A DNA stretch of 64,000 nucleotides from Halobellus sp. LT62 (GCF_037031285.1 NZ_JAYEZO010000002.1:620001-684000), one strand, 5' to 3'. Shown: positions 45,851 through 54,510, counted from the first letter of the stretch. Made by a program: numbers and translations. Notes: a model not told the origin generated them from the sequence alone.

Positions 45851-46234
45851 ATGGCAACATGCAACTCGCAATCGAACCACAGGCAGGTCAACGAGACGAT
45901 ACCACTCGATCAGATCTACGAGCTACTCGCAGACTGGTCGCGACGGTCCGCACTCTACTGTCTGTACCTGAATGAGAATCCCGTCAAACTCTCTGCTGTA
46001 GCACAGCAGATCGCGACGTGGAACCACCCCCACAGCGACTACCGCGAGCGTCGGGAGCGTGTGTACACCCAGCTCTATCACTGCCACGTTCCGAAGCTGT
46101 GTGACGCCGACATAATCCGCTACGATCCAGCGGAAGACAGCGTTTCGCTGGCCGAAAACGCCCGTGAGATCCGTCCCTATATCGAACGGGCAGCCGAGGA
46201 CGAACTGAATACGAACGAGCGATACGGACTCTGA
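45851..46234 (+). CDS. DUF7344 winged-helix-like protein
   Basis: 127 aa from ATG 45851. The core LADWSRRSALYCLYLNENP ... VYTQLYHCHVPKLCDADIIRYD fits the haloarchaeal DUF7344 pattern, a probable winged-helix DNA-binding fold. First gene of a tight three-gene cluster (next starts 5 bp after its stop). Confidence 0.78.
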   Translation: MATCNSQSNHRQVNETIPLDQIYELLADWSRRSALYCLYLNENPVKLSAVAQQIATWNHPHSDYRERRERVYTQLYHCHVPKLCDADIIRYDPAEDSVSLAENAREIRPYIERAAEDELNTNERYGL

Positions 46235-46238
46235 AGCG

Positions 46239-46355
46239 ATGAACCAACCGTCACAACAGGAGCGAGCCGAGAGCGGATCACCACCGATGGACCGAGGAAA
46301 CGACAGAGAAATCACGATTCAGTCCATCGAGGCGAGCGATCGGAGGAGAGCGTAA
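46239..46355 (+). CDS. 38-residue small ORF in the DUF7344 cluster
   Basis: Starts MNQPSQQERAESGS and is hydrophilic. It begins 5 bp after the DUF7344 stop and its TAA overlaps the next ATG (TAATG), the same coupling as in genuine operons. The stop is preceded by GGAGGAGAG, a good ribosome-binding site for the next gene. No homologue recognised. Confidence 0.45.
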   Translation: MNQPSQQERAESGSPPMDRGNDREITIQSIEASDRRRA

Positions 46356-46570
46356 TGAGTCGAGACGGCGTTTCTGTGGAAACCCACATCGTCGAGGCCC
46401 ACGTCTCTCTCCGCCGAGCAAAGGCGGCGGTACCCGAAGACCGCCCCGAACTGGAGACGACCCTTGCGCGATGCCTCGAAGAAACGCTGGCGGCACGTGA
46501 ACTTGCGACGACGGATCGGTCCTCTGTGCCCCAGAGGTCGAAAGCGCAGGAGGAGGGATTCTCGAACTGA
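46355..46570 (+). CDS. 71-residue helical protein, DUF7344 cluster
   Basis: MSRDGVSVETHIVEAHVSLR ... Charged and predicted mostly helical (AKAAVPEDRPELETTLARCLEE), possible antitoxin- or partner-like protein. Coupled to the preceding small ORF with an upstream GGAGGAG. Function unknown. Confidence 0.55.
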   Translation: MSRDGVSVETHIVEAHVSLRRAKAAVPEDRPELETTLARCLEETLAARELATTDRSSVPQRSKAQEEGFSN

Positions 46571-46691
46571 TACTGTCGGATACAACTGCGTCAGAGTATT
46601 CGCCACTTTGGGCGGCGACATCCTTCGCAGATTTGGGTCCGAGAGGAAGTACCGTATCGTTTCAGACCCGGGTCGTTGCGAAACGAGGCCA

Positions 46692-46778
46692 CCATAGTAG
46701 CGTTTGCAAGTCTTTACTCACTCGATCGCACGACTGCGTGCGATCTGATGAGCAATCAGTTGCAAACGCTACTATACT
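46692..46778. repeat. ~85-bp palindromic element C, copy 1 (upstream of orc1/cdc6)
   Basis: Left arm ATAGTAGCGTTTGCAA (46694-46709) pairs with right arm TTGCAAACGCTACTAT (46760-46775). The interior carries a second inverted repeat around GATCGCACG/CGTGCGATC. Its reverse complement matches 48807-48891 at about five positions in six, so the two copies are in opposite orientation and flank two genes. It lies 50 bp before the Orc1/Cdc6 start; no gene lies in 46571-46829. Confidence 0.8.
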
Positions 46779-46829
46779 TTCACTCCGGACGGCTCGCTTA
46801 CAAGTCCATAAGCCGATTACGACCAGTCG

Positions 46830-47840
46830 ATGATCACGGACACGCGCGCCCTGCAGACGCAGTTCGTCCCGCAGGAACTTCAACACCGGGACGCGAAGGT
46901 TCACCGTCTCGAAGACGCGTTAGAGCCGATCACGAGCGGGCATCCCGGGGAGGACGTCCTCATAACCGGCCCCTCCGGCGTCGGGAAGACGACCCTCGCG
47001 AAGTTCGTCGTCAAAGAACTCGAAACGCAGACGTTCGGAATGCGGTGGGGTTACGTGAACTGTCTCAGTCGTTCCACCCGCTCGCAGGCGCTCTGGAAGC
47101 TCGCTCGCGACGCCAATGTCGGAAAGGATCTCCGACCGGAGGGACACGCCCCGGTGCTGTTCCGCGACCGCCTCGCCGACCTCGACGAGCAGTTCGTCGC
47201 GATCGTCGACGAGGCCGATGCGCTCCGAGAGCCGACGGCGCTGTTCGATCTCTACGAACTGCCGCACGTGACGCTGCTTCTCGTCTGCGTCGACGAGCAC
47301 GGGTTCCTCTCTGAGGCCGATTCGCGGCTCCGCTCGCGACTGCACGGCGTCGAAAAGCTCCATCTCGATCGCTACGACATCGAGGAGTTGACGGCGATTC
47401 TCGACAACCGCGTCGAGTATGGACTCGCGCCCGATACCGTGGCGGCGGACGTCACGTCGACCATCGCTGACATCGCCGCGGGTGACGCCCGATACGGGAT
47501 CATACTGCTCCGGAAGGCCGTCCGATACGCGATGGACGCGGGCGATTCGACAGTCACCCCCGAGCACGCACACGCCGTCGAGGACGACGCGCAGGTGGAG
47601 ATCCGACAGCGATACATCTCCGAGTTCGGCACGGACTTACGGTTGCTCTATGAGATCGTCGCGGAACACGCGCCGATCGGCGTCGAGAAGCTGAAAGCGC
47701 GCTACGAAGCGCAGGCCGCCGATCCAGTCGCTGATTCAACCCGCCGAACGTATCTGAAACGCCTTCGGCAGTACGACGTGATCGAAAAGCAGGGTCGGGG
47801 GCGCGGAGCCGCCTACTCGGTTTCCGAACCGATCGATTGA
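46830..47840 (+). CDS. Orc1/Cdc6-family replication initiator-like ATPase
   Basis: 336-aa AAA+ protein. Walker A GPSGVGKT (47-54), Walker B FVAIVDEAD (122-130), a sensor region CVDEHGFL..RLRSRL, and a C-terminal winged helix (about 265-330, VEKLKARYEAQ ... TYLKRLRQYDVIEK). It is shorter than chromosomal Orc1 (about 400 aa), like accessory haloarchaeal Orc/Cdc6 paralogues. It may bind the flanking palindromic elements (inference). No standard ORB cluster was recognised. Confidence 0.85.
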   Translation: MITDTRALQTQFVPQELQHRDAKVHRLEDALEPITSGHPGEDVLITGPSGVGKTTLAKFVVKELETQTFGMRWGYVNCLSRSTRSQALWKLARDANVGKDLRPEGHAPVLFRDRLADLDEQFVAIVDEADALREPTALFDLYELPHVTLLLVCVDEHGFLSEADSRLRSRLHGVEKLHLDRYDIEELTAILDNRVEYGLAPDTVAADVTSTIADIAAGDARYGIILLRKAVRYAMDAGDSTVTPEHAHAVEDDAQVEIRQRYISEFGTDLRLLYEIVAEHAPIGVEKLKARYEAQAADPVADSTRRTYLKRLRQYDVIEKQGRGRGAAYSVSEPID

Positions 47841-47993
47841 CCCCCCGACGAACGGTTCCGTTGGATTTCCGTCACTGAGCTCATTTCAATGAAAAGAGGC
47901 TGAAACGCACAGTATCGAAGGTCTCACAACTTCGACGCCGTTTCCGTCACGCCGCGCTGTAGCGGTTTATTTCGTACGACTGTAGACGTTCGT

Positions 47994-48788
47994 ATGTCCC
48001 CCTCTTCGCACTTCGATCCCGACGTACTGACCCGCGAATTCGTGTTCTCACTCGGTCACCACGACGCAGCGTTCGGGAACTCGGCACCCGAAAGAGTCGT
48101 GGTGTCCACGCGAGAATCCCACGGTTCGATAGACGTGACAGTCCGCTCGGCCGTGTCTCGGTGGCATATCCGGTTTCGATCGACCCCGGAGGCCGATAGC
48201 CTACAGCCCGTAGACGTGTTTCGAGACACTGCGTTGATCGCGTCGAACGACGTTCCGACCGCGCGCGACGTGACCGAGCTCGATCCGTGGCTCCTGTTCG
48301 TGATAGACTGCGCCGTCGATGCGACGGACTGCGGAAATAGTGCGAAAACGTCCGAAAACGGCGTCTTCTCGCGGCTTACCGACGGGGAGTCGCGCGCTCG
48401 ATTCGCCCGATGCGTGCGGACGCTCCTTCGACTCGCTAGGCTCCTCGGACTCGAATCTGTGACCTCGAAGACGTACTCTCGACTCTCACGTCTCTGGGAC
48501 GTGCCGTGCGCGCGTCGGATCGAGGGGTTGTATACGGTATCGGCCGCGGTTTCGGTGCTCCGAGTGCTTCGTCTCTTCGTCGCTCTCGTCGCTCTCGTCG
48601 CGATCGCACTCGGGATTGTCGGTGTCGTCCATCCGAAGCGCCTGCCTGTGCGTTGGTCACCGACCGCCGCCGAGAATCCCCGAAGGACCGATTTCGAGGC
48701 GCTCCTCTGTCGACTCTGGGGGCTCTTTGCGATATTCGCCGGCACCTACCTGTTGTACGGATGGATCTTCTCCAATCCATCCGCGTGA
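47994..48788 (+). CDS. Membrane-anchored protein of unknown function
   Basis: 264 aa. Soluble N-terminal part (about 1-190) with DPWLLFVIDCAVDATDCG, then two TM helices (about 196-213, VLRLFVALVALVAIALGIVG; and about 240-258). An antisense frame of similar length exists, but the plus frame has the promoter (GGTTTATTTC at 47964-47973, about 25 nt before the ATG). Paired with the Orc1/Cdc6-like gene between two palindromic elements. Confidence 0.6.
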   Translation: MSPSSHFDPDVLTREFVFSLGHHDAAFGNSAPERVVVSTRESHGSIDVTVRSAVSRWHIRFRSTPEADSLQPVDVFRDTALIASNDVPTARDVTELDPWLLFVIDCAVDATDCGNSAKTSENGVFSRLTDGESRARFARCVRTLLRLARLLGLESVTSKTYSRLSRLWDVPCARRIEGLYTVSAAVSVLRVLRLFVALVALVAIALGIVGVVHPKRLPVRWSPTAAENPRRTDFEALLCRLWGLFAIFAGTYLLYGWIFSNPSA

Positions 48789-48806
48789 ATCGATTCGTCA
48801 GTGGGT

Positions 48807-48891
48807 GTATCGTAGCGTCTGCAACTGACCGCTCATCCGATCGAACGCTGTCGTACGATCGAGTGGTGAGGACGTGCAAACGCTACGATAC
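48807..48891. repeat. ~85-bp palindromic element C, copy 2 (inverted relative to copy 1)
   Basis: Arms GTATCGTAGCGTCTGCA (48807-48823) and TGCAAACGCTACGATAC (48875-48891) with interior GATCGAACG/CGTACGATCG. Homologous to the reverse complement of 46692-46778. It starts 18 bp after the membrane-protein stop. No clear target-site duplication. Confidence 0.8.
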
Positions 48892-48956
48892 TAGTCTCGG
48901 TCTTATTCGCGTCGCGTCCGACAAGGTGAGGTTGCTGCGGCCGCAAGCCCACGGCA

Positions 48957-49202
48957 ATGACCGACGACACCCGACGCGAGCACGGAACCGACGGCGGGCT
49001 CTTCGAGCTGACCCGCGATAAACTCCTCGTGGCCGCGCTGCTCTTCGTCGGCATCGCGGGCTCCGGCGTCGCACGTCGACTGCTCGGCGAACTCGGCTAC
49101 GACGGTCTCGGTGCGGTCGTCTTCGTACTCGGCTACGGCGGGATGATACTCACGATCTGGTACGCGTGGATCCGGCCGATGGAGATCACTGGCCCCAACT
49201 GA
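48957..49202 (+). CDS. Small two-helix membrane protein
   Basis: 81 aa. Acidic N-terminus then two TM helices (about 24-40 and 48-70) ending in a YAWIRPMEITGPN tail. Conserved-looking haloarchaeal small membrane protein; function unknown. The start follows the inverted element by 65 bp. Confidence 0.7.
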   Translation: MTDDTRREHGTDGGLFELTRDKLLVAALLFVGIAGSGVARRLLGELGYDGLGAVVFVLGYGGMILTIWYAWIRPMEITGPN

Positions 49203-49288
49203 TCCGGACGCGACGCTGACCGAGCGCTCGCCACGTCCACGAAGAACGGAACTTTAATACTCGATTCGCGCCGAACCACCGCATAAGG

Positions 49289-49540
49289 ATGCTCCCCCTA
49301 CAGCTCGTCGACAGTTTTCTGCTCGATTATCACGTCGGGCACGCGCTCCTGCTCGTTTTCGTGTTAGCAACAGTGGGTGTGCTCCCCCTGAAATCCCAGA
49401 AGGTACTGGCGATCAACACCATCACGTTCGGCGCGATCTTCGCGCTGACGCCACAGTCGCTCGTGCCGATTCAGTTCCTGTTCTTGGGCCTCGCGCTTCT
49501 CGTCATCGGCCCGCTCCTGTACACCACCGCGAGCAAGTGA
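49289..49540 (+). CDS. Small membrane protein
   Basis: 83 aa, three hydrophobic segments (about 18-34, 40-53, 60-80) after an amphipathic N-terminus (MLPLQLVDSFLLDYHVGHAL). TTTAATA at 49253-49259 about 30 nt upstream suggests its own promoter. No family recognised. Confidence 0.7.
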   Translation: MLPLQLVDSFLLDYHVGHALLLVFVLATVGVLPLKSQKVLAINTITFGAIFALTPQSLVPIQFLFLGLALLVIGPLLYTTASK

Positions 49541-49632
49541 ACGGCCCGATCACTACGTTTGCGCGCGGATACCCGATTCACCAGAGAAGTCGAGAGCGCG
49601 ACGTTTAACCGCCGGCGTCGACAACGACGGGT

Positions 49633-50166
49633 ATGGCACAACCGCAGGTTCCGGGTGACGGCGGTGAGACACTCGAGTTACCGTGCGGCGAGACCCGGTC
49701 GGTCCGGTCGTTCGATCTGGGGATGCGAGAGTTCGAGTGCGCCTGCGGGGAGCGACACGCGATCGTGATGGACGCCCATCCCCCCGAGCGATTCCTCCCC
49801 GAGTTCCTCGTCTCGGTGCTCCAAGAGGCAGTCGAGACGACGAGCGAGGAGATGCCGGAGTTCGGCACCGCGCACCTCCTCGGCATCGTCCTCGAAGAGT
49901 TCCCTCAACAGGTCGCCTCCGCCGACGTGAGCGACGACGGCGACGTCGGCGCGGGAATCCTCTGGGTGACCGACTTCGACTCGCGGCGGCTCCACGAGAT
50001 CATCGTCGAGCTCGTCGTCGAGCTGATGGAGCACGCCGTCAGCCACGCCGACGACGAGTCGGCGGTCTCGGCGTTCGAAACGCAGATGCTGGATTTCGAC
50101 GTTCGCGAGTTCGTCGCGGAGTACCGCGCCGAGCGAGACCTCTCCGAGGACGACGTGTACGCGTGA
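49633..50166 (+). CDS. DUF5815 family protein
   Basis: 177-aa acidic protein. N-terminal CxC pattern (REFECACGERH, about 34-44) preceded by a further Cys (LPCGE), which could bind zinc. A helical rest follows, with HEIIVELVVELMEHAVSHADD. From memory this is DUF5815, restricted to haloarchaea. Function unknown. A GTTTAAC TATA-like box at 49602-49608 lies about 28 nt before the ATG. Confidence 0.78.
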   Translation: MAQPQVPGDGGETLELPCGETRSVRSFDLGMREFECACGERHAIVMDAHPPERFLPEFLVSVLQEAVETTSEEMPEFGTAHLLGIVLEEFPQQVASADVSDDGDVGAGILWVTDFDSRRLHEIIVELVVELMEHAVSHADDESAVSAFETQMLDFDVREFVAEYRAERDLSEDDVYA

Positions 50167-50224
50167 GACGTTGTCTGACGTCCGTCGCACTGAAACATAA
50201 GCGCCGCCGCCGCGTACTCGTGGT

Positions 50225-50464
50225 ATGATCGCGACCCGGCCACCCGGGTTCGAGCACCTCCTCGACGTCCTCGCCGACGCCGACGGGCCGCTCACCGCAC
50301 GGGAGATCTGCGACCGACTCCACGAGCGCGACGTCGACGACTTCGAGACGCCGTATCGGGTCGCGACCGTCCTCGGACAGGTCGTCGAACGCGGCGGTCC
50401 GATCGTCGTCGTCGACGGGAGCCCGTACCGCTACCGACTCGCCGCGCCCGAGGGCGGGCACTAA
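50225..50464 (+). CDS. Small winged-helix DNA-binding protein
   Basis: 79 aa: LDVLADADGPLTAREICDRL ... TPYRVATVLGQVVERGGPIVVVDGSPYRYRL is a compact winged helix with a final beta wing. Probable transcription regulator or nucleic-acid-binding adaptor. Followed by about 210 bp of degenerate GCACTGACGC-like repeats before carB. Confidence 0.72.
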   Translation: MIATRPPGFEHLLDVLADADGPLTAREICDRLHERDVDDFETPYRVATVLGQVVERGGPIVVVDGSPYRYRLAAPEGGH

Positions 50465-50677
50465 CGCTTCGGGCGCGAGCATTACGCCTCCGATGCAAGC
50501 ACTAGCGCATCTGACGCGGACACTGACGTCTCTGATACGAGCACTGACGCTCCGGGTTGTGGCCTTCTGACGCTCTGGGTCGCCACCGTCCGCCGTTCGC
50601 TACGAATTTCGAAATCGACTTTCGCATCTCGTAGTATTTCGCCGGGCTTATTACGATGTACGGACTTCGTCTCACTG

Positions 50678-53600
50678 ATGACTGACGAGGACATCGCGAC
50701 AGACGGTGGTGCAGCGTCCGAAGACCGGACGATACTGCTCATCGGTAGCGGACCCATTCAGATCGGACAGGCAGCCGAGTTCGACTACTCCGGCGCGCAG
50801 GCCTGCCGAGCGCTCCAAGAGGAGGGGGCGCGAGTCGTCCTCGTCAACTCGAACCCCGCGACGATTATGACCGATCCCGAGATGGCCGACCGGGTCTACA
50901 TCGAGCCCATCACGCCCGAGGCGATTTCGGAGATCATCCGCGATGAAGAGCCCGACGGCGTCATCGCCGGGCTGGGCGGACAGACCGGCCTGAACGTCAC
51001 CGCCGAACTCGCAGAGCAGGGAATTCTCGAAGAGTACGACGTCGAAATTATGGGAACGCCGCTGGACACCATCTACGCCACGGAGGATCGCGACCTCTTC
51101 CGCCAGCGGATGGAAAAGATCGGCCAGCCCGTCCCGTCGTCGACGACGATTTCGCTCGACGAAGGCGAGGAGGTCCAGAGCCTGACGGAGGACGATCTCC
51201 GCGACCGCGTCGACGACGCCGTCGATTCCGTCGGCGGTCTTCCCGTCATCGCACGCACAACGTACACGCTCGGCGGCTCCGGCTCCGGCGTCGTCGACGA
51301 GAAGGATGAACTGTACGAGCGCGTCCGCAAGGGGCTGCGTCTCTCGCGCAACAGCGAGGTACTCATCACCGAGTCGATCTCCGGCTGGGTCGAACTGGAG
51401 TACGAGGTGATGCGCGACGCCGACAACTCCTGTATCATCATCTGCAATATGGAGAACATCGACCCGATGGGCATCCACACCGGCGAGTCCATCGTGGTCA
51501 CGCCCTCGCAGGTCATCCCCGACGAGGGCCACCAAGAGATGCGCGACGCCGCGCTCGAAGTGATCCGCGAACTCGGCATTCAGGGCGGCTGTAACATCCA
51601 GTTCGCGTGGCGCGACGACGGCACGCCCGGCGGGGAGTACCGCGTCGTCGAGGTGAACCCGCGCGTCTCCCGCTCCTCCGCGCTCGCCTCGAAGGCGACC
51701 GGGTACCCGATCGCTCGCGTGACCGCGAAGGTCGCGCTCGGCAAGCGCCTCCACGAGATCGAAAACGAGATCACCGGCGAGACGACCGCGGCGTTCGAGC
51801 CCGCGATCGACTACGTGGTCACCAAGATCCCGCGGTGGCCCAAGGACAAGTTCGACGACGTCGACTTCACGCTCTCGACGGCGATGAAGTCGACCGGCGA
51901 GGCGATGGCCATCGGGCGGACCTTCGAGGAGTCGATGCTGAAGGCGATCCGCTCGACGGAGTACGAGCCCGCGACCGACGTCGAAGACGTCGCCGACGAG
52001 GTGCTCGAAACGGAGCTTCTCGCGCGGCCGACGCCCGACCGCACCTACGCCATCTTCGAGGCGTTCGACCGCGGCTACTCCGTCGACGACGTGCAGGAAC
52101 TGACCGGCATCAAAGAGTGGTACCTCGAACGCTACCAGCGCGTCTCCCGTGCGATGGACGCCGCCCAAGAGGGTGACTTCACCACCGCCGCGACCGCCGG
52201 CGTGACGAACGCCGAGATCGCGACCTCGACCGGCAACGCGGTCGGCGAGGTCGAGACGGCGGTCCCCGGCCGGACGTACAAGCAGGTCGACACCTGCGCC
52301 GGCGAGTTCGCCGCGCAGACGCCGTATTATTACTCCTCGCGCAAGCCCGAGTTCTACAAGGGCCCCTACGAGGGTGACGCCGCCGCGGGCGAGCTCCGCG
52401 TCGACCGCGACGTCGAGAGCGTGGTCGTCGTCGGCGGCGGCCCGATCCGTATCGGCCAGGGCGTCGAGTTCGACTATTGCTCGGTTCACGCGGTGCAGGC
52501 GCTGCGCGAGATGGGCATCGACGCCCACGTCGTGAACAACAACCCCGAGACGGTCTCGACGGACTACGACACCTCCGACGGCCTCTTCTTCGAGCCCATT
52601 ACTGCAGAAGAAGTCGCCGACGTGATCGAGGCGGCCGACGCCGACGGCGTAATGGTCCAGTTCGGCGGGCAGACCTCCGTCAACATCGGCCACCCGCTCA
52701 AATCCGAGATCGACCGCCGCGGCCTCGACTGTGAGGTCCTCGGGACGAGCGTCGACGCGATGGACCTCGCGGAGGACCGCGACCGCTTCAACCGCCTGAT
52801 GGACGACCTCGGCATCCTCCAGCCGGAGGGCGGCTCCGCGACCAGCGAGGAAGAGGCGCTCGAACTGGCGAACGACCTCGGCTACCCCGTGCTCGTCCGC
52901 CCCTCCTACGTCCTCGGCGGTCGCGCGATGGAGGTCGTCCACTCCGACGCGGAGCTGAAGGAGTACATCGAGGAGGCGGTTCGCGTCTCCCCCGATAAGC
53001 CGATCCTCATCGATCAGTTCCTCGCGGACGCGATCGAACTGGACGTCGACGCCGTCTCCGACGGCGAGCGCGCGATCATCGGCGGCGTGATGGAGCACGT
53101 CGAGAGCGCGGGCGTCCACTCGGGTGACTCCGCGTGTATGATCCCGCCGCGCTCGCTCGACGCCGACACGCTCGAACGCGTGCGCGAGGTCACCGAGGAC
53201 ATCGCGACCGCGCTCGACACGGTCGGGCTGATGAACGTCCAGCTCGCGGTCAAGGATGGGGACGTCTACGTCCTCGAAGCCAACCCGCGCTCCTCGCGGA
53301 CCGTCCCGTTCGTCTCGAAGGCGACGGGCGTGCCGATCGCGAAGCTCGCGGCGAAGGTGATGGCCGGCGAGACGCTCGACGACCTCGCGGTCGAAGAGCA
53401 GATCCCCGAGGACATAAGCGTCAAGGAGGTCGTCCTGCCGTTCGACCGCCTGCCGGGCTCGGATCCGCGCCTCGGCCCCGAGATGAAGTCGACGGGTGAA
53501 GTGATGGGGACGGCCTCGACGTTCGGGAAAGCCTACGACAAGGCTCAAGACGCCACGGGGAAGGCGATTCCGGAATCCGGCACCGCGTGGGTCGACCTCT

Positions 53601-53923
53601 CCGCCGACGAGTTCCCCGACCCGGACACGGAAGACGGGCAGGCGCTGACCGCCGGCTTCGACGCGCACTTCGATCTCGTGGAGTTCGACGACGAGGAAGA
53701 CCTCGTCTCGGCGATCCGCGCCGGCGAGATCGACCTCGTGGTCTCTCGCGACCGCGACGCGCTGGAGATCTGCGTCGAAGAGGAGATCACGTACTTCTCG
53801 ACGACCGCCTCCGCGTTCGCCGCGCTGGAAGCGCTCGACGCGAAGGACGACCCGATCGACGTCGAAGCGGTCTCGGACCGCCCGCGCCGCGTCCAGCAGT
53901 GGGGCGCGCCCTCGGACGACTAG
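50678..53923 (+). CDS. carB: Carbamoyl-phosphate synthase large subunit
   Basis: 1081 aa, full length. Two homologous ATP-grasp halves (about 1-400 and 555-940), each beginning with a GxGPIxIGQxxEFDY nucleotide motif (ILLIGSGPIQIGQAAEFDY, about 16-34; VVVGGGPIRIGQGVEFDY), an oligomerisation domain between, and a C-terminal MGS-like allosteric domain (about 945-1070). Makes carbamoyl phosphate from bicarbonate, glutamine-derived ammonia and ATP for arginine and pyrimidines. carA is not in the window. A TATA TTATTACG lies near 50649. Confidence 0.97.
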   Translation: MTDEDIATDGGAASEDRTILLIGSGPIQIGQAAEFDYSGAQACRALQEEGARVVLVNSNPATIMTDPEMADRVYIEPITPEAISEIIRDEEPDGVIAGLGGQTGLNVTAELAEQGILEEYDVEIMGTPLDTIYATEDRDLFRQRMEKIGQPVPSSTTISLDEGEEVQSLTEDDLRDRVDDAVDSVGGLPVIARTTYTLGGSGSGVVDEKDELYERVRKGLRLSRNSEVLITESISGWVELEYEVMRDADNSCIIICNMENIDPMGIHTGESIVVTPSQVIPDEGHQEMRDAALEVIRELGIQGGCNIQFAWRDDGTPGGEYRVVEVNPRVSRSSALASKATGYPIARVTAKVALGKRLHEIENEITGETTAAFEPAIDYVVTKIPRWPKDKFDDVDFTLSTAMKSTGEAMAIGRTFEESMLKAIRSTEYEPATDVEDVADEVLETELLARPTPDRTYAIFEAFDRGYSVDDVQELTGIKEWYLERYQRVSRAMDAAQEGDFTTAATAGVTNAEIATSTGNAVGEVETAVPGRTYKQVDTCAGEFAAQTPYYYSSRKPEFYKGPYEGDAAAGELRVDRDVESVVVVGGGPIRIGQGVEFDYCSVHAVQALREMGIDAHVVNNNPETVSTDYDTSDGLFFEPITAEEVADVIEAADADGVMVQFGGQTSVNIGHPLKSEIDRRGLDCEVLGTSVDAMDLAEDRDRFNRLMDDLGILQPEGGSATSEEEALELANDLGYPVLVRPSYVLGGRAMEVVHSDAELKEYIEEAVRVSPDKPILIDQFLADAIELDVDAVSDGERAIIGGVMEHVESAGVHSGDSACMIPPRSLDADTLERVREVTEDIATALDTVGLMNVQLAVKDGDVYVLEANPRSSRTVPFVSKATGVPIAKLAAKVMAGETLDDLAVEEQIPEDISVKEVVLPFDRLPGSDPRLGPEMKSTGEVMGTASTFGKAYDKAQDATGKAIPESGTAWVDLSADEFPDPDTEDGQALTAGFDAHFDLVEFDDEEDLVSAIRAGEIDLVVSRDRDALEICVEEEITYFSTTASAFAALEALDAKDDPIDVEAVSDRPRRVQQWGAPSDD

Positions 53924-53976
53924 CTCCGCGAACTCCCTTCTGACTGCGTTTTCTCTGCCGATTTCTCGCCAGCCGA

Positions 53977-54125
53977 GGGTTTATATCCGAACCCGCGGCC
54001 AGACGCGCCGTGAGCTAACGACAGCCCCGCGTCGCTTTGCGGTTGCTCGGCACTTCGACGCGGGGACAAAGACGACGCCGAGACGGGGACGTCGTCAACG
54101 GCGGTGTGCCGACTGTTCGCCAACG
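53977..54125 (+). repeat. Two-copy hairpin element A, copy 2 (candidate non-coding RNA with own promoter)
   Basis: TATA box TTTATAT (53980-53986) in the same GGGTTTATATCCGAAC context as copy 1, then a perfect 10-bp stem CCCCGCGTCG (54025-54034)/CGACGCGGGG (54056-54065) with a loop again containing TGCGGTTGC. Similarity continues to a GTGCCGACTGTTCGCC segment at about 54105. Stem sequence is conserved while flanks differ, which argues for RNA structure or a mobile element end. Part of the 587-bp gene-free region 53924-54510. Confidence 0.45.
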
Positions 54126-54191
54126 AGATAGCCGCGGCGCTGCGATGGTGACCTGTCTCAGCGAGTCGACGGCTGACCACAGAACCGCTTG

Positions 54192-54248
54192 GGTGGGAGT
54201 CCGCGAGTGGAACGAGCGGGAGGTCGATGGACGCGGAGCGTCCATCGG
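54192..54248 (+). repeat. Two-copy hairpin element B, copy 2
   Basis: Lead GGTGGGAGTCC.GCGAGTGGAACGA followed by the stem CGATGGACGC/GCGTCCATCG with loop GGA. Only the loop and a few bases differ from copy 1 at 26497-26560. It lies about 70 bp after the end of element A copy 2, so both families meet in this intergenic region. Confidence 0.6.
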
Positions 54249-54344
54249 AAATGGAAGGGGCCGCGCGCTCGTCAGCTGAGACGACGTAAGCACTGCAGGA
54301 GCGAACGGAGTGAGCGACGAAGCGCGCAGCGAGTCGCAAGCAGC

Positions 54345-54384
54345 GAGGGATCCGGATCCCTCTGGCAGTCGGCGCTTAGCGCCG
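54345..54384. other. Tandem perfect palindromes in the carB-DUF6149 spacer
   Basis: GAGGGATCCGGATCCCTC (54345-54362) is an 18-bp perfect palindrome, and CGGCGCTTAGCGCCG (about 54370-54384) is a second hairpin. They lie in GC-rich sequence with GCGAACGGAGTGAGCGACG-like runs (54301 on). Possible terminators or remnants of a mobile element. Confidence 0.45.
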
Positions 54385-54510
54385 CCGACGACGAGCGCGC
54401 GGGGGCTTCCGAAGTGTCCATAGTCGTGACGTCGGCGTCGACGGACTTCGCTGAAAAGCATCAGTCGTAAACGCGTGTCATTCAAGTTCCGTCGGTCCTA
54501 GGAGCCGATA

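Noticed and set aside
48056-48745. 229-codon minus-strand ORF opposite 47994-48788
   Set aside because: The plus-strand frame has two clear TM helices and a promoter at the right distance; the minus frame is basic and featureless.
46692-48891. Element C as classical haloarchaeal ORB origin repeats
   Set aside because: Arms do not match the ORB consensus I know, and only two copies occur; left as an open alternative.
50465-50677. Degenerate GCACTGACGC repeats as a CRISPR-like array
   Set aside because: Units are short, irregular and without spacers of constant length; no cas genes.
50672-53668. 998-codon open frame antisense to carB
   Set aside because: High-GC shadow of a certain gene; low-complexity basic/acidic sequence with no domain.
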